Assembly: GCF_017301735.1 (NCBI RefSeq)
Contig: NZ_CP071090.1
Coordinates: 2,470,001-2,534,000 of the forward strand
Length of the DNA: 64,000 nucleotides
Origin: Pyxidicoccus parkwaysis
Lineage (GTDB): Bacteria; Myxococcota; Myxococcia; Myxococcales; Myxococcaceae
Direction: 5' to 3'
This document shows, one piece after another, positions 19,262 to 27,990 of the stretch; position 1 is the first letter of the stretch, and every line of letters starts with the position of its first letter. The notes under the pieces are model-generated. The model worked only from the letters and a program-made list of their open reading frames with translations, was not told where the DNA came from and did no database searches. The position numbers were made by a program, and so were the translations under genes.

Positions 19262-22200
19262 GTGCGCGCCGCCTTCGTCTTCATTCTCTGCCTGGGTCTG
19301 GCCACGGCGGCATCCGCCGCGGTGGATCGCGCCGACATCGCGGGCTTCCCTCGCTTCGTGGATGTCTGGCGGCCCGGTGTCTACTCGGCGTCGTCGACGC
19401 AGAAGGTGGAGGCCTGGGACCACGGCACCCTGGTCGGGGAGTTCTTCGAAGCGGACGTGTACGGCACCTTCCTGGCTCCCTCCGGCTGCTTCGCCATCGT
19501 GAAGAACGACGGCACGTTGATCAGCAACTCCAACTGCATCCGCTCCGACAACATCTTCCCGGGTGACACGAGCTCCACCACGCCCGACGTGCGGCGTGTC
19601 CGCTTCACGCCCTCGGGGACGGGCTACGCGACGGTGCGGCTGGGCAGCACCGACTTCCAGTTGCTCACCACGCTCCCGGCGAGCACCGTCGCGCCGCCGT
19701 GGCGCACGCTGAAGGTGGATGATCCCTTCTTCACCCCCACCGAGGTGATGAACGTGACGGAGACGGATGGCGGCGTTCCTCATGCCATCTTCGTGAGCCG
19801 CACCGGGGCTGGGGACTTCCTCTGGTACCGTGGGATGGAGCTGAGCTCCCAGGTCGTCATTCCAGCGGGTCTGCCCCAGGACCTGCCCGTGACGGTGGAC
19901 CTCTTCGCCGACGAGGGGCCCAACCCCGTCGCCATCTACGCGAGCGACGCCGGGCTCTTCCGTGGGGAATTGGTGCCGGCCGACGGAGGTGTGGCCACCA
20001 CGCCCTTCACGCCGGTGACGATTCTGGATGCGGGGACGCGCGTGCGCATCATCTCCGTGGACGTGAATACCGGGCAGGGCAGCGTGCACGGCGAGGGGTA
20101 CGGCCTCGCGCTGGGCCTGGGTGACCACGACGAGGTCGTGCTGCTGGGCTCTGTCCCCACCGACAGTGCGGCGGATGCGGGCACGCTCTGGCGCGTCAAC
20201 CCGAAGGTGGACACCTCGTTGCTGCAGGAGCCCCGGGAAGTGAACTGCGTGGACTCCACCTTCTGCGTCATCAGAACGGAGACTCCGGGCGAGACCCCGG
20301 TGGGCAACCTGCGCCTCTACACCAACGCGGAGGCGCCCCGCTTTGAGTCGGGCACGCAGCCCGTGGTCCTCAACGAGGGGAGCGTGCAGGCTCAGACCCG
20401 CGTCATCATCGCGACGGATGACGACGGCGACGCGGTGCGCGTCTCGTTGGACCCGCCGTCCGCCTCGGGCCTGGTGGACGTGAGCGCCACGTTGCAGCCG
20501 GACACGCTGGACCTGCGCATCACCCCTCGGGTCACCGAGGTCTGCAAGGACGAGACGCAGGAGCTCACCGTCTACGCGGCGGATGGCCTGGGCACCCATG
20601 ACCAGACCGGGAAGGTGCGCGTCACCATCGCCAACGTGCGCGGCCCCGAGGCGCCGGGCGTGACGCCGTTGAATGACGTGGCCGTCGCGGGCGGAGCCTC
20701 GCGAGTCTTCACGGCCTCGCCGTCCGCAGTCGGTCTGTGCCAGCCGGTGGGCTACACGTGGAAGTCAACGACTTCGAGCCAGCCCGCCCTCGTGCCGGCC
20801 GCCAATGGGACGGCGACCTTCACGCCTCCGGACGTCCTGTGCGTTCCGGCGGGCGTCCGCTACACGTACACCGTGGAGGGACTGGACGAGGGCGGGCTCG
20901 CATCCACACCGACGAGCTTCACGGTGGACGTGGCACCGTGGGGCAAGCCACTGGCGCCCTTCAGCGCAGGCACGACGCGGACGCTGTTGGCGGGGCCGGA
21001 CGCGGGAGTCGTCGTGACGCCCGAGGCGCCGCAGCACCTGTGCACCGGTACGCCGGGCCTGCCCACGGTGGAGACGGTGTGGCGGCTGACCAACCCCGGC
21101 GCCGGAGTGCCCGCGGCCTTCACCGTGCGGGATGCGGACGGCGGCACCGTCTCGCTGTCCTCCCCGGTGGTGAGCCCCGAGCTTCGGGTGGAGGCCCAGG
21201 CGTGTACGCGCGGCAGCCTCTCGTTCACCGCCTTCAATCGCATCCAGACCGCCGCGAGTGGTGTGCAGGATGGCCCGGAGGCCACGGTCAGCGTGGACGC
21301 GGTGCCGGCGCCCGAGGACATCTCTGCCGCGCAGCTCTCGCTCACCACGACCTCCGTGGGGCCGAGGCAGGTGGACGTGCAGCTCGGCACGTCGTTGCTG
21401 TGCCCGGCCGAGTATGACCTGAAGGCGCAGATGTCCTTGCGAGCGCAGGACGGAACCGTCCTGGCCGACGAGGTGGTGGACGTCGAGAAGGGCTGGACGG
21501 CTCCGCTGCCGGCGTCGTGCTCCGCCCAGGCCTACGTCGTCCATGGCCAGCTCTTCGATGAGAGCACCGGCACGCGGCGCAACGGAGGCACCGCGGAGAC
21601 CCAGGTGTCCGCGCCCGCGCTCCCTGTCCAACTGGGGACGGTGCAGGGCGACGCCATGGTGGCCCGCTGCGGTGAGCGCGCGACGGCCACGCTGACGCAG
21701 ACGCTTCCCGCCGACGCGTGCCAGTCGGTGGACATCTCCTGGAAGCAGGTGAGCGGACCCGCGCTCGCGGAGGCCGAGCTGGGTGGTGCGCAGGTGGCGG
21801 TTGCCACGCGCGACACGGGCTTCGAGGGGCTGGTGGGCGAGTCCGTCGTGTTGAGCGTCACCGCTGATGCGGGCGGCGGCAACAGCGCGACGGTGGAGCA
21901 CACGGTGCCCATCACCGTGGCGCCCTTCGTGGACGTGGTGCACGAGTCCGAGTCGTCCACGGGCTCGGAGAAGAATCTGGCGGGCGTGGTGGTGACGCTG
22001 CGCAACACCACGGCGTGCCAGGTGGAAAGCCTGCGTCACGTGGAGCAGGTGGACGGCGTGGACTGGGTGCCCGGCAGCGTGAGGGTGGATGGACAGCCTG
22101 TGACGGAGCAGCCGGCGGAAGGCGGCTTCGCGGTGGAAGGCATCACGCTGCCGGCCAACGGTACGAGCACGCTCACGTATGTGACGCGTCCCCGGCTGCT

Positions 22201-22369
22201 TTCCTCTGCGAGCTTCGAGGGCGCGGTGTTCCTCAATGGCGTGCAGGTGTCGGGCTCGGTTCAGGCGCCAGCCACCTCGGGCTGCGGATGCTCCGGCGGC
22301 GGCGCGGGCTCGGCCGTGTTCGGGCTGCTGGCCCTGGCGCGACTGCTGCGCCGCCGTCGCGGAGTGTGA
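19262..22369 (+). CDS. Large surface protein with canonical MYXO-CTERM tail
   Basis: The last gene of the riboswitch operon encodes 1035 residues with signal peptide MRAAFVFILCLGLATAASA. The N-terminal ~340 residues look propeller-like with embedded Cys pairs. From ~350 on there are repeated beta-sandwich domains, each with paired cysteines (e.g. GLCQPVGYTWKS, DVLCVPAGVRYTYTVEGLDE, CQSVDISWKQVSGPAL). The C-terminus TSGCGCSGGGAGSAVFGLLA followed by LARLLRRRR is a textbook MYXO-CTERM signal (Cys-Gly-Cys, Gly-rich, hydrophobic helix, Arg cluster), which in myxobacteria leads to proteolytic processing and surface anchoring. GTG 19262 has GGAG 7 bases upstream. The likely role is adhesive or structural at the cell surface. 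Confidence 0.85.
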   Translation: MRAAFVFILCLGLATAASAAVDRADIAGFPRFVDVWRPGVYSASSTQKVEAWDHGTLVGEFFEADVYGTFLAPSGCFAIVKNDGTLISNSNCIRSDNIFPGDTSSTTPDVRRVRFTPSGTGYATVRLGSTDFQLLTTLPASTVAPPWRTLKVDDPFFTPTEVMNVTETDGGVPHAIFVSRTGAGDFLWYRGMELSSQVVIPAGLPQDLPVTVDLFADEGPNPVAIYASDAGLFRGELVPADGGVATTPFTPVTILDAGTRVRIISVDVNTGQGSVHGEGYGLALGLGDHDEVVLLGSVPTDSAADAGTLWRVNPKVDTSLLQEPREVNCVDSTFCVIRTETPGETPVGNLRLYTNAEAPRFESGTQPVVLNEGSVQAQTRVIIATDDDGDAVRVSLDPPSASGLVDVSATLQPDTLDLRITPRVTEVCKDETQELTVYAADGLGTHDQTGKVRVTIANVRGPEAPGVTPLNDVAVAGGASRVFTASPSAVGLCQPVGYTWKSTTSSQPALVPAANGTATFTPPDVLCVPAGVRYTYTVEGLDEGGLASTPTSFTVDVAPWGKPLAPFSAGTTRTLLAGPDAGVVVTPEAPQHLCTGTPGLPTVETVWRLTNPGAGVPAAFTVRDADGGTVSLSSPVVSPELRVEAQACTRGSLSFTAFNRIQTAASGVQDGPEATVSVDAVPAPEDISAAQLSLTTTSVGPRQVDVQLGTSLLCPAEYDLKAQMSLRAQDGTVLADEVVDVEKGWTAPLPASCSAQAYVVHGQLFDESTGTRRNGGTAETQVSAPALPVQLGTVQGDAMVARCGERATATLTQTLPADACQSVDISWKQVSGPALAEAELGGAQVAVATRDTGFEGLVGESVVLSVTADAGGGNSATVEHTVPITVAPFVDVVHESESSTGSEKNLAGVVVTLRNTTACQVESLRHVEQVDGVDWVPGSVRVDGQPVTEQPAEGGFAVEGITLPANGTSTLTYVTRPRLLSSASFEGAVFLNGVQVSGSVQAPATSGCGCSGGGAGSAVFGLLALARLLRRRRGV

Positions 22370-22502
22370 CGCGCAAGACGTAGGGCCCGCGGTTCGAGAC
22401 GCAAGGGAGCTTCGTGCGCGTTGTGGCGGGTCCATTTCCCGACGCTTCCGTGCGCCCCCGTCCTGAGTCGGAATGACAGCGGCCCCGGGCCTGGTCGATG
22501 AC

Positions 22503-22525
22503 GGCCCAGGCTCCGCGCCTGGGCC
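22503..22525. terminator. Perfect hairpin after the riboswitch operon
   Basis: GGCCCAGG and CCTGGGCC form a perfect 8-bp stem with a 7-base loop, 134 bases after the MYXO-CTERM gene stop and 25 bases before the ATPase-fusion gene. There is no T-run, so termination is inferred only. Confidence 0.45.
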
Positions 22526-22550
22526 ATGAGGGCCCGACAGCCGCTTCGAG

Positions 22551-25500
22551 GTGAGCGTGACGCGTGCATCGCCAGCGGGCCCGCCCATGACGCGCGCGAG
22601 CCTTGGCATGTCCGTGCCGAAGTCCCTGCGGTGGCTCTCATGGTTCTTCGGCATCGTCCTGCTGGCGGCCGTCATCGTCGCCTCGCGCCACTTCTCCGAG
22701 GCCCGTGACTTCGCCCGCCTCACGGAGAACGCCGAGCCCTGGTGGCTCGCGCTCGCCGTGCTCTTCCAGGCAGGCACCTACGTGGCACAGGGGCAGGTCT
22801 TCCGTCTCGTCGCGAAGCGGGGCGCATTTCCCCTCGGGCTCGCGACGGCGTGCCGCCTGGGTCTCACCAAGCTGTTCGTCGACCAGGCCGTTCCCACCGC
22901 GGGCCTGGGAGGGACGCTTGTCCTCGCAGCGGGGCTCCAGCGGCGGGGCATGTCGAGGAAGGTGGTGGCGGCCGGCGTCGTCGTCGACCTCGCCTCCTAC
23001 TACGCCGTCTACGTGCTCTGTCTGGCGGCGGCGCTCGTCGTCACCACTGTGCGCGGCGAGGACAGCCCTGTCGTCCTGCTCGTGTCGCTGGTCTTCGTTG
23101 TGTTCGCGGTGGGGTATAGCAGCCTCCTCCTTGCACTCTCGGGCCGGGGCGCCCGCGAGGTGCCGCGCCGGCTGGCGCGTCTCGGCCCGGTGCGCACCGC
23201 CCTCGAGTTCGTCCAGGACTCGGACCCGGCCCTCACCCGCGACAGGACGCTCTTCCTCGGGACGTGCGCGTATCAGCTCGCCATCGTCCTCTGCGACGCG
23301 GCCACGCTCTGGGTCCTCATCCGCGCGCTCGGCGCGCATGGCTCTCCGTGGGGCGTGTTCGCGAGCTTCATGATTTCGAGCCTCCTGCACACCGTGGGCT
23401 TCATGCCGGGCGGGCTGGGGACGTTCGAGGCCGCATCCGTCCTCACCTTGCGGATGGTGGGCGTCCCCGTCGCGGTGGCCCTGGCCGCCACGCTCCTGTT
23501 CCGAGGCCTCACCTTCTGGCTGCCGATGCTGCCCGGCATCTGGCTCTCCCGGCGCGAGCTGGGCCACCGCCGGCCCGGGCACTCCGAGCCACATGCCGAG
23601 GCCGCGAGAGCGGACGAGCCCCTGCCATCGCTGCTCGCACGGCTCTCCACCTCACCCGAGGGCCTCTCCGCGTCCGAGGCGGAGCGTCGCCTCAGGGTGG
23701 GCGGCCCCAACGAGCCGGCGGCCACGCGACCCTGGACGAAGTTCCTCGAGTTCCTCCGGGCCTCGGCGAATCCGCTCGTCGTCATCCTGCTCGTGGCGGG
23801 GACGGCCTCGGCCTTCCTCGGCGAGGAGAGCGACGCGGCCATCATCGGCGGCATCGTCCTGCTCAGCGCGGGCATCAACTTCTGGCAGACGTTCCGCTCC
23901 GAGCGCGCCGTCAAGCGGCTCCAGGGGCGGATTGCGCCCACCGCCACGGTGCGACGCGACGGCGCCTTTTGCGACGTGCCACGCCAGCAGGTCGTCGCGG
24001 GGGACGTCATCCGTCTGTCGGCGGGAGACCTCGTCCCGGCTGACGCGCGGCTCCTGGAGTCGAGCGACCTGCACGTGCAGCAGGCCGCGCTGACGGGCGA
24101 GTCGCTGCCGGCGGAGAAGGCAGCGGAGCAGGGCGCGCTCATCTCCAGCGGACCGGACTCTCCGGCGCTCGTCTTCCTGGGAACGTCCATCGTGAGCGGC
24201 ACCGCGACAGCTGTCGTGTTCGCGGCCGGGCGGGACACGGCCTTCGGAGAAATCGTCGAGCGACTGGCCGCGCGGCCGGAGGAGACCGAGTTCGAGCGAG
24301 GCGCACGCCGCTTCGGCATGCTCATCCTCCAGACGGTCATCTTCCTGGTGCTCTTCATCCTGGTGGTGAACGTGAGCCTCGGGCGTAACGCCTTCGAGTC
24401 CGTGCTCTTCTCCGTCGCGCTGGCCGTCGGGCTCACCCCCGAGTTCCTCCCGATGATCACCACCGTGACGCTCGCGCAGGGCGCCATCCGGATGGCGCGC
24501 GAGAAGGTCATCGTCAAACACCTCGCGTCGATGCAGAACCTCGGGAGCATCGACGTGCTGTGCAGTGACAAGACGGGCACGCTGACCGCGGGCACCATGT
24601 CACTCGACGACTCGCTGGATGCCCTGGGCGCGACGAGCGAGCGCCCGCTCTTCCTCGGCCACCTCAACGCCCGGTTCGAGACGGGAATCCGGAGCCCGCT
24701 GGACGCCGCCATCCTGGAGCGCCCCACGTCAGGGGCCGGGGCCACGCCGTACTCGAAGGTCGATGAGGTTCCCTTCGACTTCGACCGCCGCCGCCTCTCC
24801 GTGGTGGTGGAGAACGGGGACGGGCTCACGCTCATCACCAAGGGTGCGCCGGAGAGCGTGCTGACCGTCTGTACCTCGTACGAGGCGGGCGGGGACGTCC
24901 ATCCTCTCGATGACGATTCGTCCGCGCGGTGCCTCCGCGTGTTCAGCGAGCTGAGCGAGCGAGGCTTCCGGGTGCTCGCGGTGGCCAGCAAGCGCGTCCC
25001 CGGACCTCGGGCCTTCAACGCCTCGGATGAGCGTGAGCTCTCGCTGGCGGGGTTCTTGACCTTCGCGGACCCGCTGGTCGATGGAGCGGCCCAATCCATC
25101 GAGCGCCTTCGCCGGGACGGGGTGGAGGTGAAGATACTCACGGGCGACAACGAGCTCGTCACGCGCCATGTCTGCGCGCAGGCCGGAATCTCCGCGGAGC
25201 GAATCGTCCTGGGCCACGAGCTTCGTCTCATGGACGAGCAGGCGCTGGCGCGTGTCGCGGAGCAGGCCCAGGTCTTCGCCCGGGTGTCACCTTCGCAGAA
25301 GCACCGCATCATCCGCGCGCTGCGGGCGCACGGCCACGTCGTGGGCTTCCTGGGCGACGGCATCAACGACGCGCCGTCGCTGCATGGCGCGGACGTGGGA
25401 ATCTCCGTCGCGGGAGCCGTCGATGTCGCGCGCGAGGCGTCGGACATCATCCTGCTCGAGCGCAGGCTGGACGTGCTTCACGCCGGCATCCTCGCGGGCC

Positions 25501-26141
25501 GGCGCGCGTTCGGGAACATCTTCAAGTACCTGCTCATGGGGACGAGCTCGAACTTCGGAAACATGTTCAGCATGGCCGGGGCGGCGTTGTTCCTGCCCTT
25601 CCTGCCGATGCTGCCGACGCAAATCCTGCTCAACAACCTGCTCTATGACCTCGCGCAGCTCACCATTCCCACGGACAACGTGGACCCCGCCTGGGTGGCC
25701 CGCCCGCAGCGGTGGGACATCTCGGTGATGCGCAGGTTCATGGTGCTGATTGGCCCGGTGAGCTCGCTCTTCGACTTCCTCACCTTCGCGGCGCTCCTGC
25801 GGTTGTTCCACTTCGGGCAGTCCGCGTTCCAGACGGGCTGGTTCATCGAGTCGCTGGCCACGCAGGTCCTGGTGCTGTTCGTGATTCGGACCATGGGACG
25901 CCCGTGGTCCAACCGCCCCAGTGTCCCGCTCGCGCTCACCTCGGTGACCGTGGTCATCGTGGGCGTCGCGCTCCCGTACTCGCCCGTCGCACCGCTGCTC
26001 AAGATGGAGGCGCTGCCACCCGCGTACCTCGCCTTCGTGGCGCTCGTGGTGCCGACCTACCTGGTGCTGGTCGAGCTCCTGAAGGGGAAGCTGCTGCGGC
26101 GCCTCATGCCCGCGCAGACGCGGGCCGACGCTGTGTCCTAG
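22551..26141 (+). CDS. Fusion: LPG-synthase/flippase-like membrane domain + P-type (MgtA-like) cation ATPase
   Basis: 1196 residues. Residues ~25-335 match the LPG-synthase-TM/flippase-like family (UPF0104): multiple helices, AVPTAGLGGTLVLAAGL and the hallmark GFMPGGLGTFEAASVLTLR. Residues ~365-1190 are a complete P-type ATPase: N-terminal SASEAERRLRVGGPNEP, TGES, phosphorylated Asp673 in CSDKTGTLT, KGAPESV, TGDN and GDGINDAP. NNLLYDLAQLTIPTDNVD in the late membrane region is characteristic of P3B (MgtA-type) pumps. Known relatives move Mg2+ inward; coupling to a lipid-handling domain is unusual. GTG 22551 is used; GTG 22557 or ATG 22587 are possible. Its stop overlaps the convergent gene in a shared CTAG. 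Confidence 0.88.
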   Translation: MSVTRASPAGPPMTRASLGMSVPKSLRWLSWFFGIVLLAAVIVASRHFSEARDFARLTENAEPWWLALAVLFQAGTYVAQGQVFRLVAKRGAFPLGLATACRLGLTKLFVDQAVPTAGLGGTLVLAAGLQRRGMSRKVVAAGVVVDLASYYAVYVLCLAAALVVTTVRGEDSPVVLLVSLVFVVFAVGYSSLLLALSGRGAREVPRRLARLGPVRTALEFVQDSDPALTRDRTLFLGTCAYQLAIVLCDAATLWVLIRALGAHGSPWGVFASFMISSLLHTVGFMPGGLGTFEAASVLTLRMVGVPVAVALAATLLFRGLTFWLPMLPGIWLSRRELGHRRPGHSEPHAEAARADEPLPSLLARLSTSPEGLSASEAERRLRVGGPNEPAATRPWTKFLEFLRASANPLVVILLVAGTASAFLGEESDAAIIGGIVLLSAGINFWQTFRSERAVKRLQGRIAPTATVRRDGAFCDVPRQQVVAGDVIRLSAGDLVPADARLLESSDLHVQQAALTGESLPAEKAAEQGALISSGPDSPALVFLGTSIVSGTATAVVFAAGRDTAFGEIVERLAARPEETEFERGARRFGMLILQTVIFLVLFILVVNVSLGRNAFESVLFSVALAVGLTPEFLPMITTVTLAQGAIRMAREKVIVKHLASMQNLGSIDVLCSDKTGTLTAGTMSLDDSLDALGATSERPLFLGHLNARFETGIRSPLDAAILERPTSGAGATPYSKVDEVPFDFDRRRLSVVVENGDGLTLITKGAPESVLTVCTSYEAGGDVHPLDDDSSARCLRVFSELSERGFRVLAVASKRVPGPRAFNASDERELSLAGFLTFADPLVDGAAQSIERLRRDGVEVKILTGDNELVTRHVCAQAGISAERIVLGHELRLMDEQALARVAEQAQVFARVSPSQKHRIIRALRAHGHVVGFLGDGINDAPSLHGADVGISVAGAVDVAREASDIILLERRLDVLHAGILAGRRAFGNIFKYLLMGTSSNFGNMFSMAGAALFLPFLPMLPTQILLNNLLYDLAQLTIPTDNVDPAWVARPQRWDISVMRRFMVLIGPVSSLFDFLTFAALLRLFHFGQSAFQTGWFIESLATQVLVLFVIRTMGRPWSNRPSVPLALTSVTVVIVGVALPYSPVAPLLKMEALPPAYLAFVALVVPTYLVLVELLKGKLLRRLMPAQTRADAVS

Positions 26142-27526
26142 AGACCGAAGGAGATGCGGTGCCTGCGGCTCGGCGCCTCGGGCCGCTCCTCCAGCACGCC
26201 GAGCAGCTCCAGGCCTCGGAGCGTGGCCAGGGCCTGACGCTCGGACAAGTCAGTGAGGGCCAGCAGGTCCTCCACCGTCTTGCTGCCATCCGCGTAGGCG
26301 AGCAGCAGCGCCTGCGGCCCCTGCAGCTTCAACTCGTGCAACCCATACGGCGGGTCCGCCGTGGGGAAGAGCCGGCGCGAGGGCGACATGCGCTGGCGCA
26401 GGGCCACCAGCGTCTCCGTCTTCTCCACGCCCTCCAGCACCAAATCACCGGGGAAGACGGACAGCTTCACCAGGTCCGCGCGCTGCGGCCGCATGGCGCT
26501 GAAGCCGTACTGGCCCTCCGTCCACGTGAAGGTGGACCAGAGGATTTCCTTCACCTGCTCCTCCAGGAGCTGCCGGCGCCGCTCGGCGTCCATGAGGCCC
26601 AGGCGCATCATGGCCTCGCCGGTGCGCAGGCCGTGCTCCTTCGCGTATGCGGCCACCTCCGCGAGGCGGGACTCGGGCAGCACGCCCCGGCGGACGCTGA
26701 AGCGCCCGAAGCGCTCCTGGCCCAGGTTGGAAGCGGCGTACACGATGCGTCCAGCCTCGAAGTAGACGACCTTGAGGACGGAGCCCTGCTTGAGCTTCAG
26801 CTCACCGTGGTGGCGAGCCTCGTAGTACGCGTTGAGCAGCCGCGCGACGGACGTGTCCTTCAGCTCGCCCGCGAGCGTCCACTCCGGCAGCTTGCCCCGT
26901 GACGAGGCGGACGGAGACGCAGTGGCGCTCCACACCTTCTCGCGCCGCTGGAAGGGAAGGGGGAGGGCGTGCTCTGCGTCGTCGGGCTGGGGCAGCGCCT
27001 CGCTCTCCGGCACGGTGTGCAGGGAGGCGTCGCCGTCTTCCGTCTCCGGGGCCAGCTCCTCCAGGACGATGAGGTCCTCGTCGTCGAGCAGCTCGTCGGA
27101 CGGAGTGTCCTTGGCCTCATCCACGGGCGGCGGGGCGCGCGGCGCGGGAGCGACTCCGCCGGCCTCCTCGAGAGCGTCCATGACGGCATTCAGCTCGAAG
27201 GGCTTGGCGAAGAAGGCGCGGGCGCCGTGGACCTGCACGGCCTCCTGGGCGAAGCGGTCCCCCTTGTAGACGCCGCTGACGGCGACAGAGGGGATGCTGT
27301 GGGCGCGCAGGGCCGCGAGCACCTCGCTGCCTCGGATGTCGGGCAACAGCAGGTCCACGAGGGCGGCGTCCCACTTGGAGCCGGGCCCCAGTGCCTCCAG
27401 AGCGGCCTCGCCGGTATAGGCCGCCCGGGCCTCGTGACCGCGTGCCTGGGCCGCGGAGACGATGAGGGAGGCCAGCTCGTGATTGTCTTCGACGATGAGC
27501 AGTCGCGCCATGGCCGCGCGGAACAT
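26138..27526 (-). CDS. Response regulator with DUF4388 (PATAN) output region
   Basis: 462 residues. The REC domain at the N-terminus (LLIVEDNHELASLIV, phosphoacceptor Asp58 in ALVDLLLPDIRG, FFAKPFELNAV) is followed by an acidic, low-complexity linker (~140-235) and a DUF4388/PATAN domain (LAGELKDTSVARLLNAYYEA to RIVYAASNLGQERFG). A C-terminal helical region (TVEDLLALTDLSERQALATL) resembles a winged-helix cap. DUF4388 proteins are frequent in myxobacteria and are thought to act in protein-protein signalling, not DNA binding. The ATG at 27526 has GGAGG 7 bases upstream; ATG 27511 is internal. The divergent VOC gene starts only 12 bases away. Confidence 0.85.
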   Translation of the reverse strand: MFRAAMARLLIVEDNHELASLIVSAAQARGHEARAAYTGEAALEALGPGSKWDAALVDLLLPDIRGSEVLAALRAHSIPSVAVSGVYKGDRFAQEAVQVHGARAFFAKPFELNAVMDALEEAGGVAPAPRAPPPVDEAKDTPSDELLDDEDLIVLEELAPETEDGDASLHTVPESEALPQPDDAEHALPLPFQRREKVWSATASPSASSRGKLPEWTLAGELKDTSVARLLNAYYEARHHGELKLKQGSVLKVVYFEAGRIVYAASNLGQERFGRFSVRRGVLPESRLAEVAAYAKEHGLRTGEAMMRLGLMDAERRRQLLEEQVKEILWSTFTWTEGQYGFSAMRPQRADLVKLSVFPGDLVLEGVEKTETLVALRQRMSPSRRLFPTADPPYGLHELKLQGPQALLLAYADGSKTVEDLLALTDLSERQALATLRGLELLGVLEERPEAPSRRHRISFGL

Positions 27527-27538
27527 AGCATCGCCTCC

Positions 27539-27925
27539 ATGGACGTTCAGGGCTTCCATCATGTTGCAATCCAGGCGAAGAACCTGGAGCGTGTCACGGC
27601 CTTCTACCGGGACATTCTCGGCTTCCAGGAACTGACCCGGCACCTGAGGCCGGACGGCTCCCTGAGGAGCATCTGGGTGGGCGTGCCGGGAGGCGGCTTC
27701 CTGGCCATCGAGGCGGCGGGCCAGGATCCGGAGCCGCAGCCCTTCCGGCACGAGCGGCCGGGTCTGCTGCTACTCGCCTTCCGGATTCCGAAATCCGCGA
27801 GGGCGGACGTGGTGGAGACCTTCGCCCGGGCGGGGGTGCCCCTGGAGCACGAGACGCGCTGGACGGTGTACGTGAGGGACCCGGAGGGCAACCGCGTGGC
27901 GCTCAGCCACCACCCCGAGGACTAG
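27539..27925 (+). CDS. VOC (glyoxalase/bleomycin-resistance) family protein
   Basis: 128 residues with the beta-alpha-beta-beta-beta VOC fold. It begins VQGFHHVAIQAKNLERVTAF, continues YRDILGFQELTRHLRP and ends YVRDPEGNRVALSHHPED. The early His and the final Asp-Pro-(Glu)-Gly/Glu segment correspond to metal-binding positions of glyoxalase I-like enzymes. Family members include glyoxalases, dioxygenases and drug-binding proteins, and the substrate cannot be told from this context. The ATG lies immediately after the reverse complement of the divergent regulator's Shine-Dalgarno. No strong ribosome site precedes it, so leaderless translation is possible. Confidence 0.85.
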   Translation: MDVQGFHHVAIQAKNLERVTAFYRDILGFQELTRHLRPDGSLRSIWVGVPGGGFLAIEAAGQDPEPQPFRHERPGLLLLAFRIPKSARADVVETFARAGVPLEHETRWTVYVRDPEGNRVALSHHPED

Positions 27926-27990
27926 CGCTCCCGTACGCGGGGGCGGCCATGCTTGCGGAGCGGGACGGGGCGCGGCTACAAGCGGGAGCC

